Assembly: GCF_000828475.1 (NCBI RefSeq)
Contig: NZ_AP014648.1
Coordinates: 868,001-932,000, forward strand
Direction of reading: 5' to 3'
Origin: Methyloceanibacter caenitepidi
GTDB taxonomy: Bacteria; Pseudomonadota; Alphaproteobacteria; Rhizobiales; Methyloligellaceae
DNA length: 64,000 nucleotides
The position numbers and the translations under genes are program-made. Below the pieces are notes generated by a model. The model was not told the origin of the DNA and did no database searches. It saw nothing but the letters and a program-made list of their open reading frames with translations. Below, piece by piece: positions 32,727-42,133 of this stretch (positions are counted from its first letter, which is position 1; every line of letters starts with the position of its first letter).

Positions 32727-33438
32727 ACTTGATCTCATGCCAGAGACCGCGCCGACATTGCGCTCGCATCTCACCATCGGAAAGCATTCGTTTCGGCCGC
32801 TTGTGGCGGGGGCCCTCTACTGGCCGTCGCAGGACGCGCTCCTCGTCGCCGATCTTCACTTGGAGAAAGGCGCCGCCTTCGCCGCGCGCGGCATGCTGCT
32901 GCCGCCTTACGATACGCGGGCGACCCTGTCGCGGCTCGGCAAGCTCATCGAGGCGCTCGACCCGCAGCGTATCGTCGCCCTTGGCGATAGCTTTCATCGC
33001 AGTGAATGCGCGGACAGGCTCGTTGACGACGACTTCGCGTTGCTGCGGTCGCTGCAGAAGGGCCGCGACTGGTTCTGGATCTGCGGCAACCACGATCCGC
33101 ATCTGCCCGAGAGCGTCGGTGGGACGGTTTGCGGGTCGCTGACCATTGAAGGCGTCGTGCTGCGCCACGAGCCGTCCGAGGAGGCGACAGGACCCGAGAT
33201 CGTCGGCCACCTACATCCCATCGCCCGTATTTCCCGGCGTGGCGCCGTCGTGCGCCGCCGGTGCTTCGCGAGCGACGGCAACCGCCTCGTCATGCCGGCG
33301 TTCGGCGCTTATACGGGCGGGCTCAACGTCATGAACGATGTCTTCAAGCCGCTATTCTTCTGGCACCAGCTTGAGGCCTGGATGATGGGGCGGCACGCGG
33401 TCTATCCGGTGCTCGGCAGCCTGCTTCTTCCCGACTAG
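32713..33438 (+). CDS. pdeM: Ligase-associated metallophosphoesterase PdeM
   Basis: A 241-residue calcineurin-like phosphoesterase. Metal-binding motifs are visible in order: VADLHLEKGAA (DxH), LGDSFHRSE (GDxxH), CGNHDPHLP (GNHD), VLRHEP and VGHLHPIARI (GHxHP). The last block, RLVMPAFGAYTGGLNVMND, is characteristic of PdeM, the DNA end-processing enzyme linked to Lhr-like helicase and ligase in a repair cluster. The ATG overlaps the helicase 3' end by 14 bases with GGGGGGGAGC before it, so the two are translationally coupled. It converges with the TIGR02186 gene. Confidence 0.93.
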   Translation: MLHARLDLMPETAPTLRSHLTIGKHSFRPLVAGALYWPSQDALLVADLHLEKGAAFAARGMLLPPYDTRATLSRLGKLIEALDPQRIVALGDSFHRSECADRLVDDDFALLRSLQKGRDWFWICGNHDPHLPESVGGTVCGSLTIEGVVLRHEPSEEATGPEIVGHLHPIARISRRGAVVRRRCFASDGNRLVMPAFGAYTGGLNVMNDVFKPLFFWHQLEAWMMGRHAVYPVLGSLLLPD

Positions 33439-33461
33439 ACGTTCTTCAGTGTTGGACGCTC

Positions 33462-34274
33462 TTAGTCCTTGCGGAAGGCGAACCAGCCCATGAGGCCAGC
33501 AAGCACCGCGATGGCGATCCCGAGAAGGCCGTAAAGAAACGGCTGGTGAAAGGCGAGGTTGTAGATCGTCGCCTCCATGCCGGCCTTGTTGACCTCCAGC
33601 GAGCCTTTCGTCTTGCTCGCGAGGGTGCCGTCCCGAAAGAGATAGACCTCCACCCGGTAGCGGCCCGTCGGGACATTCGTCGGCAGGGCCACTGTCGAGC
33701 GGAACAGGCTGCGGCCGATAAACACCACACCGGAATCGTCTTCCGTATACAGACCCCTCTCTTCCATCAGCCGGATCAGGGCGGATTCGAAGCTTTGTTC
33801 CTGCGGGCTGCCGGCGGTCTCACGGCCGAAATTGAGCTCCGACAGGCCGATGTCAAGCTCCTTGAGGGTGTCGTTAGACGCGATCGCGCGGACCGGTCGC
33901 GATGAGAGGACGGCATAGAAGCTCGGCGCATCCGGATAGGTCGCACTCGGGCCATTCACCCAGATCCCGCCCACGCGTGTCTTCCGCCGGATTGTGATGG
34001 GTTCCGTGGGGCCGCGCACCAGGGCGATAACGTCGTACTTGCCACGGGTCGGCATGCGGGCGTCGCTGAAATCGATGCTGCCGAAGATGATAATTTCGAT
34101 GCCGCTGAAGTTCGACTGGATCGCGACCTCGCGCGTAGAAATATCCGCCAGTACCCTTTCGTGGCTTGTGCCGGGCTTCAGCACAGGTGCAGGCGGCGCA
34201 GTGCTCTGGCCGTAAGAGGGAGCGGCGAGAAACGCCAGTGTTAGAAGAGTGGGAATGAGCAGAGCCGCTCGCAT
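33462..34274 (-). CDS. TIGR02186 family protein (TSUP partner)
   Basis: A 270-residue exported protein with one C-terminal transmembrane helix. Signal peptide MRAALLIPTLLTLAFLAAPS is followed by a beta-rich domain (TSHERVLADISTREVAIQSN, SGIEIIIFGSID, RGKYDVIALVRGP) and the family block IWVNGPSATYPDAPSFYAVL. It ends with an anchor (PFLYGLLGIAIAVLAGLMGW). The TIGR02186 family in alphaproteobacteria is found directly with a TSUP permease, as here. The start is one base after the TSUP stop, so it is co-translated. Its role, perhaps as a periplasmic partner of the permease, is not established. Confidence 0.85.
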   Translation of the reverse strand: MRAALLIPTLLTLAFLAAPSYGQSTAPPAPVLKPGTSHERVLADISTREVAIQSNFSGIEIIIFGSIDFSDARMPTRGKYDVIALVRGPTEPITIRRKTRVGGIWVNGPSATYPDAPSFYAVLSSRPVRAIASNDTLKELDIGLSELNFGRETAGSPQEQSFESALIRLMEERGLYTEDDSGVVFIGRSLFRSTVALPTNVPTGRYRVEVYLFRDGTLASKTKGSLEVNKAGMEATIYNLAFHQPFLYGLLGIAIAVLAGLMGWFAFRKD

Positions 34275-34275
34275 C

Positions 34276-35202
34276 TCAGCTCCCCACCATCGGAACGATG
34301 CTGTAGAGGTCCGCCGGACGCACCACCAGGTCGATCAGGATTCGCGCCGCAACGCCGAGCACCATGAGCGCCAGCAGCGCGCGGAGTTGTTCGCCGCGGA
34401 GCTTCTGTCCGGCGCGCACACCGAACTGACCGCCAATCACGCCCCCCACGATCAACAGAAAGGCGAGCAGAATATCCAGCGTGTGATTAAGCGTGGCGTG
34501 GAGCAGTGTGACGAGAGCGGTCACGAAGATGATTTGGAAAATCGAGGTGCCGACAACGACATTTGTCGGCATGCGCAGGATGTAAATCATGGCCGGTACC
34601 ATGATGAAGCCGCCGCCCACACCCAGGAATGCCGCGAGCAGACCGACGAGGGCGCCGATCACCAGCGGCGGGATCGCGCTGATATAAAGTCGCGAGCGCG
34701 GAAAGCGCATCTTGAACGGGAGGCCGTGAATCCAATTGTGCTGGCCCGACTTCCGTGCAGAGACGGTCTTCCCGGCCCGATGACGCCGCATCACGTTGAC
34801 GCTCTCCCACAACATCAACGCGCCGATGGAACCGAGGAAGACGACATAGGTGAGGGAGATGATGAGGCCAGCCTGACCGACGCCGCGCAGATAGCGCAAG
34901 AGAAGCACGCCGATGAGCGCGCCCGCGACACCACCGGCGATGAGGATGGCTCCCATATGCAAATCGACATTGCCGCGCCGCCATTGCGCGAGCGTGCCGG
35001 ATACCGAGGTGCCGACGATTTGGTTGGCGCCCGTGGCCACGGCGATGGCCGGAGGAATGCCCGAAAGCATTAAGAACGGGGTGAGAAGAAATCCGCCGCC
35101 GACGCCGAACATGCCCGACAGGAATCCCACCGCCGCACCCAGACCCAGCATCACCAAGAGGTTCACTGAAATCTCGGCAATAGGCAGATAAATCTGGAAC
35201 AT
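34276..35202 (-). CDS. TSUP (TauE/SafE) family permease
   Basis: A 308-residue inner-membrane permease with the duplicated TSUP motif GFLSGMFGVGGGFLLTPFLM in the first half and GLLAAFLGVGGGFIMVPAMI in the second. Eight or so helices are visible. The cytoplasmic loop in the middle is basic (MRRHRAGKTVSARKSGQ). TSUP members export sulfite, taurine-derived sulfonates or other small organic anions; this member is grouped with the TIGR02186 protein, which gives no substrate. It is a different branch from the TSUP gene at 53031, which is next to the sulfate operon. Confidence 0.88.
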   Translation of the reverse strand: MFQIYLPIAEISVNLLVMLGLGAAVGFLSGMFGVGGGFLLTPFLMLSGIPPAIAVATGANQIVGTSVSGTLAQWRRGNVDLHMGAILIAGGVAGALIGVLLLRYLRGVGQAGLIISLTYVVFLGSIGALMLWESVNVMRRHRAGKTVSARKSGQHNWIHGLPFKMRFPRSRLYISAIPPLVIGALVGLLAAFLGVGGGFIMVPAMIYILRMPTNVVVGTSIFQIIFVTALVTLLHATLNHTLDILLAFLLIVGGVIGGQFGVRAGQKLRGEQLRALLALMVLGVAARILIDLVVRPADLYSIVPMVGS

Positions 35203-35346
35203 TGGCTGATCGGTCAGAAGGCGGGCGCCTGTGCACCGTGTTCGCCGCAGGTCGGTGAGTCAATGCGCGAAGCGGTAAAAGCGCATTTCTCACCGAATTT
35301 CAGGCGGAAGTGTGGACAGGCCCTTCTGCGGCCGAGGGAACGACCC

Positions 35347-38300
35347 CTAGCTTGCGAGCGCCTCGAGCTGGCTGACGAGCGGAATGGTGATCTCGCCGGT
35401 CTGAGCGAGACCGTTCCGCTCTTGGAAGCGCTTGACGCCGGCGCGGGTCTTCTCGCCGGCCAAGCCGTCGGGGACACCTACATCGTAACCCAGCTTGTTG
35501 AGGAGGGTCTGGGCCCGGTTCACCAGCGTGGCTCCCTGCGGCGTCTTGGTTTCGGCGGAAGAGGTCGCGCCGCTACCCCACGAGTCCGGCTCGGTTACGG
35601 AATTGGCTTCGGGCGACATCGCCTTCGGCTTCCAGGACGCAATCCTGCCGTCGATGGTAAGGATCGTTTTTGGGGAAAGCTGAGCACTGACGATATCGCG
35701 GCGCTTCTGAGCCTCCATATCGCCCTGATTGCCCGCAAGGACGTACCATTTGTAGGCTTCGGCGAGATTCTTGGTTTGGCCCAGGCCGTGCTCGGCCAGG
35801 ATGCCGAGATTGAACTGGCTGTCGGCGAGGCCGCGCAGCGCCGCTTGCCCATACCATTTGGCCGCAAGAGCGTAGTTCGGTGTTGCCCCCCCGCCGCCGC
35901 TAACGCTGACAGCTAGATTGTGCATGGCTTTGACGTTGCCGCGTTCAGCGGCTGCGAGATACCAGCTGCGAGCAGTATTGATATCGGCGCTTACGCCGAT
36001 GCCGCGCTCATACATTGTGCCAAGCCGGTATTGCGCCGGGGCGAGTCCGCTCCGCGCCGCGCGCTCCATCCACTCGGCTCCGGTCTTCGGATTGGCTGTC
36101 ACACCCGTTCCGTCGATGTAGCGGGAGCCGATGACGTATTGCGCGATCGGGTTGCCGCTCGCCGCGGCCTCGCGGAGCGCCTTGGAGCCAAGGTCTTCCG
36201 GCGGCAGCGGTCCTTTCACGGACGTCGTGGCCAGCTGCTCGGCCAGAGCGATTTCTGTCGCGGACGCAGGCTCTTCAACCGAGAAGACCACGTCGCTCGG
36301 GAGCGAACCCGTATCGTCGGAGCGGAGCGACGCGAGTTGGGGTGCCGGTGTCACGCTGCTTGCGGGAGCGGCCTGGCTCGGCGATTTGGGAATATCCGTC
36401 ACGCCGGGTTCTGCTTTGCCGACCCGATCCTCTAGGGGCAAGAGCCCGGGCACGGACGTGGTCTCAGGGACGGGCGCAAAACCGAACATTCCCGATTGCT
36501 GATCGGCGGGCGTTTCCACGGGCGCTGCTGGGGCCGTTTGGTTCGACGCTTCGGGGGAGGCCGCCTCCTCGCCCGGCAGAACCGCTCCGCTTTGCGGCAG
36601 TGCGGGCGTTTCGTCGGCGGACTTGGATCCCAGCCGTCCGTACAAGAGGAACGCGCTGATGGTGAGAAGTACCGCCGCGGAAATGATGAGATAGGGGCGT
36701 TTGCGGCTGCGAGTCTGGTCGTCTGTTGCGAGATCGACACGCGGCTGCCGGCGCACCGGACGCTCCTCGCGGCTTTCGGCGAGGGCGGCAGCCTGAGCGG
36801 CCGCGGCCTGGGCCGCACGCCGAGCCGCCGCAACCATGTCCTCCGAAGCCCCACTCTCACGGGGATCGTCCGCGCCAAGATCCTGGGCGGCTGCTTCCAC
36901 ATGCGGGGCGCGGGCGCGTTCGAAGGCGGCCAGAAGATTGCGCGGTTTCGCATTGGGCGCCGTCGCATCGAGGCGGTTCCGCAGCGTCTCCTTGACGCGC
37001 ATTTCGGCCTCGTCGGCACTCGCGCGCGGCGGGCGCGCCGCCGCAGGCTGCGGATTGGCGCTCGCACTGGGCTCACGCGGTTGCTGCGGCGCCGGTTGCG
37101 ACTTGGGTTCGGGGGCAGGGGCAGAAGCCGGTTCCTGCGCAGGGGCAGCCGGCTGCGCAGCTTTGGCAACAGGCTCGGACTGAGCGGAACCATCTGATCC
37201 GCCAGGGATGGACCGCTTGCGTTCGGTTTTCGCAACGAATGGATTCGTCTGAGGCGAACGTGCGACGGGCCGTTCGACTTGCTGCACGAGCTGTCGCAGC
37301 GACTCGTGAACCGATTGAAGCGTACTGTTCAGCTTGTCGTCGGCCTGGCGGGTGGTGTCGCCCACGGCGTTCAGCTCGCGCTGCATGGCTTCGAGCCGGT
37401 CGGTTGTCTTCTGCGAGTCGTCAGCGACGAGGCGGGCGGCTTCGACCGCGGCCTTGGCGGCGATTTCCTGAAGCTGCGCCGCATCGATTTCGGCGGGCTT
37501 GGGAGCCGTGTCCGTGGTCTCCAGGCGCGAGAGAAGCTGAACCAAGCGCTCCTCGACACCGCCGAGGCGGCCGAGCTGTTCCTCGGCGCGGTTCAATTGC
37601 CGTCCCATGTCGGCGATTTGCTGCTCGACATGTTCCAGGGCTGCCCGGCTCGGCGCGGCCTCTAGAGATTGAGCGATCTGGTTGCCGATTTCTTCGAGGC
37701 GGGCGTTCAACGCTTCGATCGTGCTGCTCGGCATGGCCGCGCCGATCGACTGTTCCAGCCGGTTTGCCATCTCGGTCAGGCGGTTGTCGAAATCGACGGG
37801 AGCCGGGGCAGGCCTGGACTCCCAGGGCCATTCGACCGGTGGGGCAAGCTCGGGCGCCAGATGATTGGTGCTGCGGGCGTGTTGGATCGACTGGGCGAAG
37901 GGGCTGGGCGCCGGCGCCTCGTGGGTCGTCCCGTAGGGCTGCTCATCGAGGTCGCCGCGCATGCCGCCGGTGATCGCGCGGCCCAGGCGTTCGAAGTCGT
38001 CGAGGTGTGTCCTGGGCTCGCTCTCGAGCCGCTTAGCCAGGTTGCTCACCTGCTCGTGCAGCCGATCGAACGTGTCGGCGTTCTCCGGCGTGCTCGTGCT
38101 GCGTGCCGCGTTCGTCGTCTGCGACAGTTGATCGAGGCGGGAATGGAGTTCGTTGAGGGCTCGGCCGTAGCGGCGTTCGGTCTCCTCGACGCGGTCAACC
38201 AGACGCCGCAGCAGGGACTCGACGGTCCGCTGATCCATCGGTTCGGACAGAAGTGCGTCCATCGACGATTTCAGGGACGGGCTGCCCGGTGTCTCCCAGC

Positions 38301-38394
38301 GACGCTCGGACCACCGGTCGTCGGTTGTGTCCTCTTGCCCCCCGCTGCTTGCGGACGTTTGCCAACCTGCGTTCGAAACCATACCGTTCCCCAT
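35347..38394 (-). CDS. podJ: PodJ-like polar organising protein with Sel1 repeats and peptidoglycan-binding domain
   Basis: A 1015-residue protein resembling Caulobacter PodJ, which organises the old/new cell pole. Cytoplasmic residues 1-565 contain long coiled coils (QRTVESLLRRLVDRVEETER; EALNARLEEIGNQIAQSLE) and a Pro/Ala-rich linker. One transmembrane helix lies at about 568-590 (PYLIISAAVLLTISAFLLYG). The periplasmic part has Sel1 repeats (about 740-900: AQYRLGTMYERGIG; AKWYGQAALRGLADSQFNLG) and a C-terminal peptidoglycan-binding domain (about 945-1015, AQTLLNKLGYDVGVPDGLAG). The ATG at 38394 is given; an ATG at 38382 has GGGGAA just upstream and is equally likely. It is probably a single-gene transcript. 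Confidence 0.85.
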   Translation of the reverse strand: MGNGMVSNAGWQTSASSGGQEDTTDDRWSERRWETPGSPSLKSSMDALLSEPMDQRTVESLLRRLVDRVEETERRYGRALNELHSRLDQLSQTTNAARSTSTPENADTFDRLHEQVSNLAKRLESEPRTHLDDFERLGRAITGGMRGDLDEQPYGTTHEAPAPSPFAQSIQHARSTNHLAPELAPPVEWPWESRPAPAPVDFDNRLTEMANRLEQSIGAAMPSSTIEALNARLEEIGNQIAQSLEAAPSRAALEHVEQQIADMGRQLNRAEEQLGRLGGVEERLVQLLSRLETTDTAPKPAEIDAAQLQEIAAKAAVEAARLVADDSQKTTDRLEAMQRELNAVGDTTRQADDKLNSTLQSVHESLRQLVQQVERPVARSPQTNPFVAKTERKRSIPGGSDGSAQSEPVAKAAQPAAPAQEPASAPAPEPKSQPAPQQPREPSASANPQPAAARPPRASADEAEMRVKETLRNRLDATAPNAKPRNLLAAFERARAPHVEAAAQDLGADDPRESGASEDMVAAARRAAQAAAAQAAALAESREERPVRRQPRVDLATDDQTRSRKRPYLIISAAVLLTISAFLLYGRLGSKSADETPALPQSGAVLPGEEAASPEASNQTAPAAPVETPADQQSGMFGFAPVPETTSVPGLLPLEDRVGKAEPGVTDIPKSPSQAAPASSVTPAPQLASLRSDDTGSLPSDVVFSVEEPASATEIALAEQLATTSVKGPLPPEDLGSKALREAAASGNPIAQYVIGSRYIDGTGVTANPKTGAEWMERAARSGLAPAQYRLGTMYERGIGVSADINTARSWYLAAAERGNVKAMHNLAVSVSGGGGATPNYALAAKWYGQAALRGLADSQFNLGILAEHGLGQTKNLAEAYKWYVLAGNQGDMEAQKRRDIVSAQLSPKTILTIDGRIASWKPKAMSPEANSVTEPDSWGSGATSSAETKTPQGATLVNRAQTLLNKLGYDVGVPDGLAGEKTRAGVKRFQERNGLAQTGEITIPLVSQLEALAS

Positions 38395-38559
38395 GAATTA
38401 GCGGCCGTTTCCGCTCCCCAAGCGGCTGTCGGCGCAACCGCGATGGCGTTTCCGCAGCGGTCCATTGAACGGTGGCAAGTCAGGGTAAATTTTCTCTTAA
38501 GGATTGACCGATATTGGGACAGGCCGGTCGCTTAGCCGGAACGAGAAAGGGGAGCGCCT

Positions 38560-38994
38560 GTGGCTGGTTTGGAAGAGAGGAGCCATGTCTTGACCGTGCC
38601 GACGCGCGGGAAGGGCTTTGTCAATTTCACGCGGGCGGTCGCCGGATGGCTCGAGTCGATCCGAGCTCAAGGCGGCCTGCTGACGGTCTTTGTGACCCAC
38701 ACGTCGGCATCCCTGACCATCCAGGAGAACGCCGATCCGAATGTACGGGTCGATCTGCTGGACGCGCTTGAGCGGATCGCGCCGGAGGACCACCCCTACG
38801 CCCATCACGAAGAGGGGCCCGACGACATGCCAAGTCACATCAAATCGATGCTCACCTCCGTGAGCCTCTCGATCCCCGTGAGCGAGGGCGCGATGACGCT
38901 CGGCATCTGGCAGGGCATCTATCTGATCGAACATCGCACCGAGCCCAATCGGCGCCAGGTCGTGCTGAGCTATATCGGCAGTGTTGGCCGCTGA
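38560..38994 (+). CDS. YjbQ family (UPF0047) protein
   Basis: A 144-residue cytoplasmic protein of the YjbQ/UPF0047 family, often annotated as secondary thiamine-phosphate synthase. Family blocks are VFVTHTSASLTIQENADPNV, ALERIAPEDHPYAHHEEGPD and DMPSHIKSMLTSVSLSIPV. The last third, MTLGIWQGIYLIEHRTEPN, includes the conserved GIWQGIYLIEHR. GTG is the start with AAGGGGAG 6 bases before it. It is divergent from the podJ-like gene, and its stop is 3 bases from the stop of the convergent iminopeptidase. The true reaction in vivo is unsettled. Confidence 0.9.
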   Translation: MAGLEERSHVLTVPTRGKGFVNFTRAVAGWLESIRAQGGLLTVFVTHTSASLTIQENADPNVRVDLLDALERIAPEDHPYAHHEEGPDDMPSHIKSMLTSVSLSIPVSEGAMTLGIWQGIYLIEHRTEPNRRQVVLSYIGSVGR

Positions 38995-38997
38995 CGG

Positions 38998-39969
38998 TCA
39001 GTCGCCGGCGAACATCCGCGTTTCGGCGATCAGAGCGTGAACGATGCCGGGTTCCGTCATGGCATGTCCGGCGTCGGGGACGATGCGCAGTTCCGCCGTT
39101 GGCCATGCCCTCGATAGGTCGAACGCATTCTTCATCGGCGTGACCACGTCGTAGCGGCCATGGATGATTGCGCCGGGAATGTCGGTCAGGCGATCCGCAT
39201 TCTGCAACAGCTGTTCGTCATCCTCGAAGAATCCTCCGTTCACGACGTAGTGGCATTCGATACGCGCGAGCGCGAGGGCGTAGCGGTCGGCCGTCAGGTA
39301 GCGTGTGCGGTCATGGTCTGGCAAAAGTGAAAGGGTGCGGCCCTCCCAAGATGTCCACGCACGGGCCGCTTCCAGTTGGACGGACCTGTCCGGACTGGTC
39401 AGCCGCTTGTAGTAGGCGCCGATCATGTCGGCGCGCTCGTGTTCGGGAATGGCGCTGGAAAAGTCTGCGAACGCCTCGGGGAACAACCAGCTGCAGCCGT
39501 CACGATAGAACCAATCGAGCTCGGAACGCCGCATCAGGAAAATGCCGCGTAGGATCAATTCGCTGACCCGGTCGGGATGCGTCTGCGCATAGGCGAGGGC
39601 AAGTGCCGATCCCCACGAGCCGCCAAACACCTGCCAGCTCCCGATCTCGAGATGTTCGCGCAACGCTTCGATGTCGGAGACCAGGTCCCACGTCGTGTTG
39701 TTCTCGAGCGAGGCATGGGGATGCGAGCGGCCGCAGCCGCGCTGATCGAATAGCACAATGCGGTAGAGCCGCGGATCGTGGAAACGGCGCATGACGGGCG
39801 ACACACCAGCGCCCGGCCCACCGTGAAGGATGACGACGGGCTTGCCGACCGGCGAGCCACACTCCTCGAAGTGCAGTTCATGCCCCCCGGACACTTGAAG
39901 ACGCCCCGTGCGGAAAGGCGCGATCGCGGGGTAAAGCTGAAAACGTTGTGGCTCGGTCAGGTTATCCAA
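38998..39969 (-). CDS. pip: Proline iminopeptidase
   Basis: An alpha/beta hydrolase that removes N-terminal proline from peptides in the cytoplasm. The 323-residue product has the oxyanion-hole HGGPGAG, DQRGCGRSHPHA, the nucleophile Ser in FGGSWGSAL, and the catalytic Asp and His in IIHGRYDVVTP and VPDAGHAM. The start is probably TTG at 39969 (family members begin just before RFQLYPAIAPF), 10 bases after the stop of the symporter gene upstream, so translation may be coupled. A much longer in-frame reading inside the symporter gene is not credible. The operon is DUF4212, symporter, pip. Confidence 0.88.
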   Translation of the reverse strand: MDNLTEPQRFQLYPAIAPFRTGRLQVSGGHELHFEECGSPVGKPVVILHGGPGAGVSPVMRRFHDPRLYRIVLFDQRGCGRSHPHASLENNTTWDLVSDIEALREHLEIGSWQVFGGSWGSALALAYAQTHPDRVSELILRGIFLMRRSELDWFYRDGCSWLFPEAFADFSSAIPEHERADMIGAYYKRLTSPDRSVQLEAARAWTSWEGRTLSLLPDHDRTRYLTADRYALALARIECHYVVNGGFFEDDEQLLQNADRLTDIPGAIIHGRYDVVTPMKNAFDLSRAWPTAELRIVPDAGHAMTEPGIVHALIAETRMFAGD

Positions 39970-39979
39970 GCTTGAACCG

Positions 39980-41824
39980 TTACTCTGTCTTGTTCTGCGC
40001 GGCTGAGGCTTGTGCTTCAGCCTGATCGTAGAGCGTTTCGCCGTCGGGGCGCCGCATCGCCTCGAAGAGCGCGGTGTCAGCCGCCTTGGCCGCAGGTCCG
40101 TAGAGACTGGCGCCGATGCCGCCGACGAGCGCGAGCAGTGCCGAGACGAGGCTCGCCGCCGCCGTGCCGGCCGCGGTGTCGGCGATACCGACAAGGCTGC
40201 CCGCAACGAGGCATAGAAGCATAACGCCAAACCCCGTCGCCATGCTCGCGAGTGCTCCCCACACTGTGTACCGTTGCCACCACGTCGACAAGAACAGAGC
40301 AGGGAAGAACGTCGCGCCGGCAAGAGCAAAAGCTGTCACCACGTAGCTCAAGGCGTCGACGTCGGCGATGAACAGATAGATCGTCATGATCAGCGCGGTG
40401 CCGGCGATGGCCGTCCAAGCCAGCAGCAGGCGAGGCAGAACGATGGGCTGCGGATCGATCGAGCGATACAGATCGTCCGACAGGCTCGCCCCGAGCGTGA
40501 AGAGGTGGGAGCCTGACGCGGCAAGCGCGATGGCAAGTCCGGCCGTGGCCATGAGCGCGGTGAGGATATAGGGCAGCGCCGCGAGTGTCGGCAGCGCCAG
40601 TGCGACACCGTCGCGCGCGACGAGAAGGTCGCTGAAACTGATCGACCCGTCCCCGTTCAGATCCGTTGCGCGCAGGAGCTGAAGGGCGCTCAAATCGTTG
40701 AACCAGGCCGGCAGACCTTGCGTGGGGATGAGGACGATATCTGCGAACATGAGGACTTTCGCGAAGACAACCAGAGCCGGCGCCGTCATGGCGAATAGGG
40801 CGACGAGAAGCAGCGCCCAGGCCGCGGATCGACGTTGGTCGGCGACGGAAGCGGTCACGCCGCTCCGGGCCAGAAGGCTGGGCAAAGCGGCCGTTCCGAG
40901 CGCGAAGCAGACAAACAGCGCAAAGAAGCCCGCCTCCGATATCGTGCTGAAGGCCTGCAGAAACGGCGCCACGGCGGCGACCGGTTCGTGACCGGGGAAG
41001 CCCGCAACCGGGTCCGGACCGGCCGCCCCAACGCCGGCCGCAGCTTCCGCGTTCGCCAGGGAGCCGAGCAGGCCCCCATACGTGAATTGCGGCGCCGGCA
41101 GGTTTGTCAGGACCACCGCGATCACAGTCAGCGGAATGGCGAGGCCGAGGCCGCCCGTGATGAACTGGGCGCTGCCCGACCATGTCAGGGCGCGCATGCC
41201 GCCGAGAATTCCCGTCGCGGCAATGAACACGATCACAATCAGCACGGCCACCCAGTACGCCGCAGGCAGGAAGAGCGCGACCACCATCGCCGCAATTTTC
41301 GCTTCGGCGGCCAGCAGGAGAAAGATCGGTGCGATCTGAAGCGCGCTTGCCACCATGCGCGTCAGAGGCGATCGGAAGCGGAGACCAAAATAGGCCGGCA
41401 ACGTGTAGGTGCCGACACGGCGCAAATAGGGCACGAACAGCACGGCGGCGAGCAACAGACCGCAGACCCAGCCGACACCGATCGCCAGACCGTCGAAGCC
41501 GACGAAGAATAGCGCGCCCGTATAGGCGAAGAAGCCCGTGCCCCCGACGGTGATCGCCGCCATGAGGAAGCCATTATAGATTTGTGGAACGCGGCGCCCC
41601 GACGTGAAGAAGTCCTCGATATTGAGTGTGCGTGCCGCGACCGCAATCGCCATGTAGAGGACCATGGGCATCAGGATCATCAGCCGCGCGATTGATCCGC
41701 CGCCCCACCCCAATTGTTCCGCCATGGCCAGCAGGATCGCGAGCGACACGAAGGCGCTGGCCACGATGCCGTAATAGGCGCCGAGATGGGGGTTCGGCGT
41801 GCGCTGGCGCGATTGCAGGGCCAT
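39980..41824 (-). CDS. Sodium:solute symporter (SSS family, VC_2705 type) with an EF-hand loop
   Basis: A 614-residue SSS transporter, probably for acetate, pyruvate or another carboxylate, with about 13 helices. The SSS core is visible in FFTSGRRVPQIYNGFLMAAI, TLPAYFGLRF and ITGGLGLAIPLTV. A cytoplasmic loop near residues 388-402 carries a canonical EF-hand calcium loop, DLNGDGSISFSD, followed by LLVARDGVALALPTLAALPY. This matches VC_2705-type proteins, where similar insertions occur. The short subunit gene (DUF4212) is 3 bases upstream, forming a two-part transporter. Calcium regulation is a possibility from the loop, not known. Confidence 0.9.
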   Translation of the reverse strand: MALQSRQRTPNPHLGAYYGIVASAFVSLAILLAMAEQLGWGGGSIARLMILMPMVLYMAIAVAARTLNIEDFFTSGRRVPQIYNGFLMAAITVGGTGFFAYTGALFFVGFDGLAIGVGWVCGLLLAAVLFVPYLRRVGTYTLPAYFGLRFRSPLTRMVASALQIAPIFLLLAAEAKIAAMVVALFLPAAYWVAVLIVIVFIAATGILGGMRALTWSGSAQFITGGLGLAIPLTVIAVVLTNLPAPQFTYGGLLGSLANAEAAAGVGAAGPDPVAGFPGHEPVAAVAPFLQAFSTISEAGFFALFVCFALGTAALPSLLARSGVTASVADQRRSAAWALLLVALFAMTAPALVVFAKVLMFADIVLIPTQGLPAWFNDLSALQLLRATDLNGDGSISFSDLLVARDGVALALPTLAALPYILTALMATAGLAIALAASGSHLFTLGASLSDDLYRSIDPQPIVLPRLLLAWTAIAGTALIMTIYLFIADVDALSYVVTAFALAGATFFPALFLSTWWQRYTVWGALASMATGFGVMLLCLVAGSLVGIADTAAGTAAASLVSALLALVGGIGASLYGPAAKAADTALFEAMRRPDGETLYDQAEAQASAAQNKTE

Positions 41825-41827
41825 CGC

Positions 41828-42133
41828 CTAGGTGATCTCCTCGTTCATGCTCCGGGTCAGGTCGATCCGTTCCTGGACGCGCACGTACCAGAACGTGACG
41901 AAGACCGCGAAGAGGACGAGGCCCTGCGCGAGCAGGTAGAAGCCGAGCGGGAAGTTCAGGAACCAGATGCGGTTGAGCGGAACCGCATAAAGGATGGCGA
42001 CGACCACGGCGAACAGCACGACCGAGATGGAGGTGATCGCTACAGCGAGAGTCCGCAGCTGGTGACGGTCGCGGGCTGCGTTCTCGATCTCAAGGTCGTG
42101 CTGCGCGTCCTGGTCGGTGTTGTGCGTCGTCAC
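41828..42133 (-). CDS. DUF4212 small symporter subunit
   Basis: A 101-residue membrane protein with two helices (ITSISVVLFAVVVAILYAVP and FPLGFYLLAQGLVLFAVFVT). The conserved DUF4212 sequence NRIWFLNFPLGFYLLAQG lies between and into the second helix, and FWYVRVQERIDLT ends it. DUF4212 proteins are the small partner of SSS transporters of the VC_2705 type. It ends 3 bases before the ATG of the large subunit. The first gene of the operon DUF4212-SSS-pip, it sits about 200 bases from the autotransporter-like gene end. Confidence 0.92.
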   Translation of the reverse strand: MTTHNTDQDAQHDLEIENAARDRHQLRTLAVAITSISVVLFAVVVAILYAVPLNRIWFLNFPLGFYLLAQGLVLFAVFVTFWYVRVQERIDLTRSMNEEIT

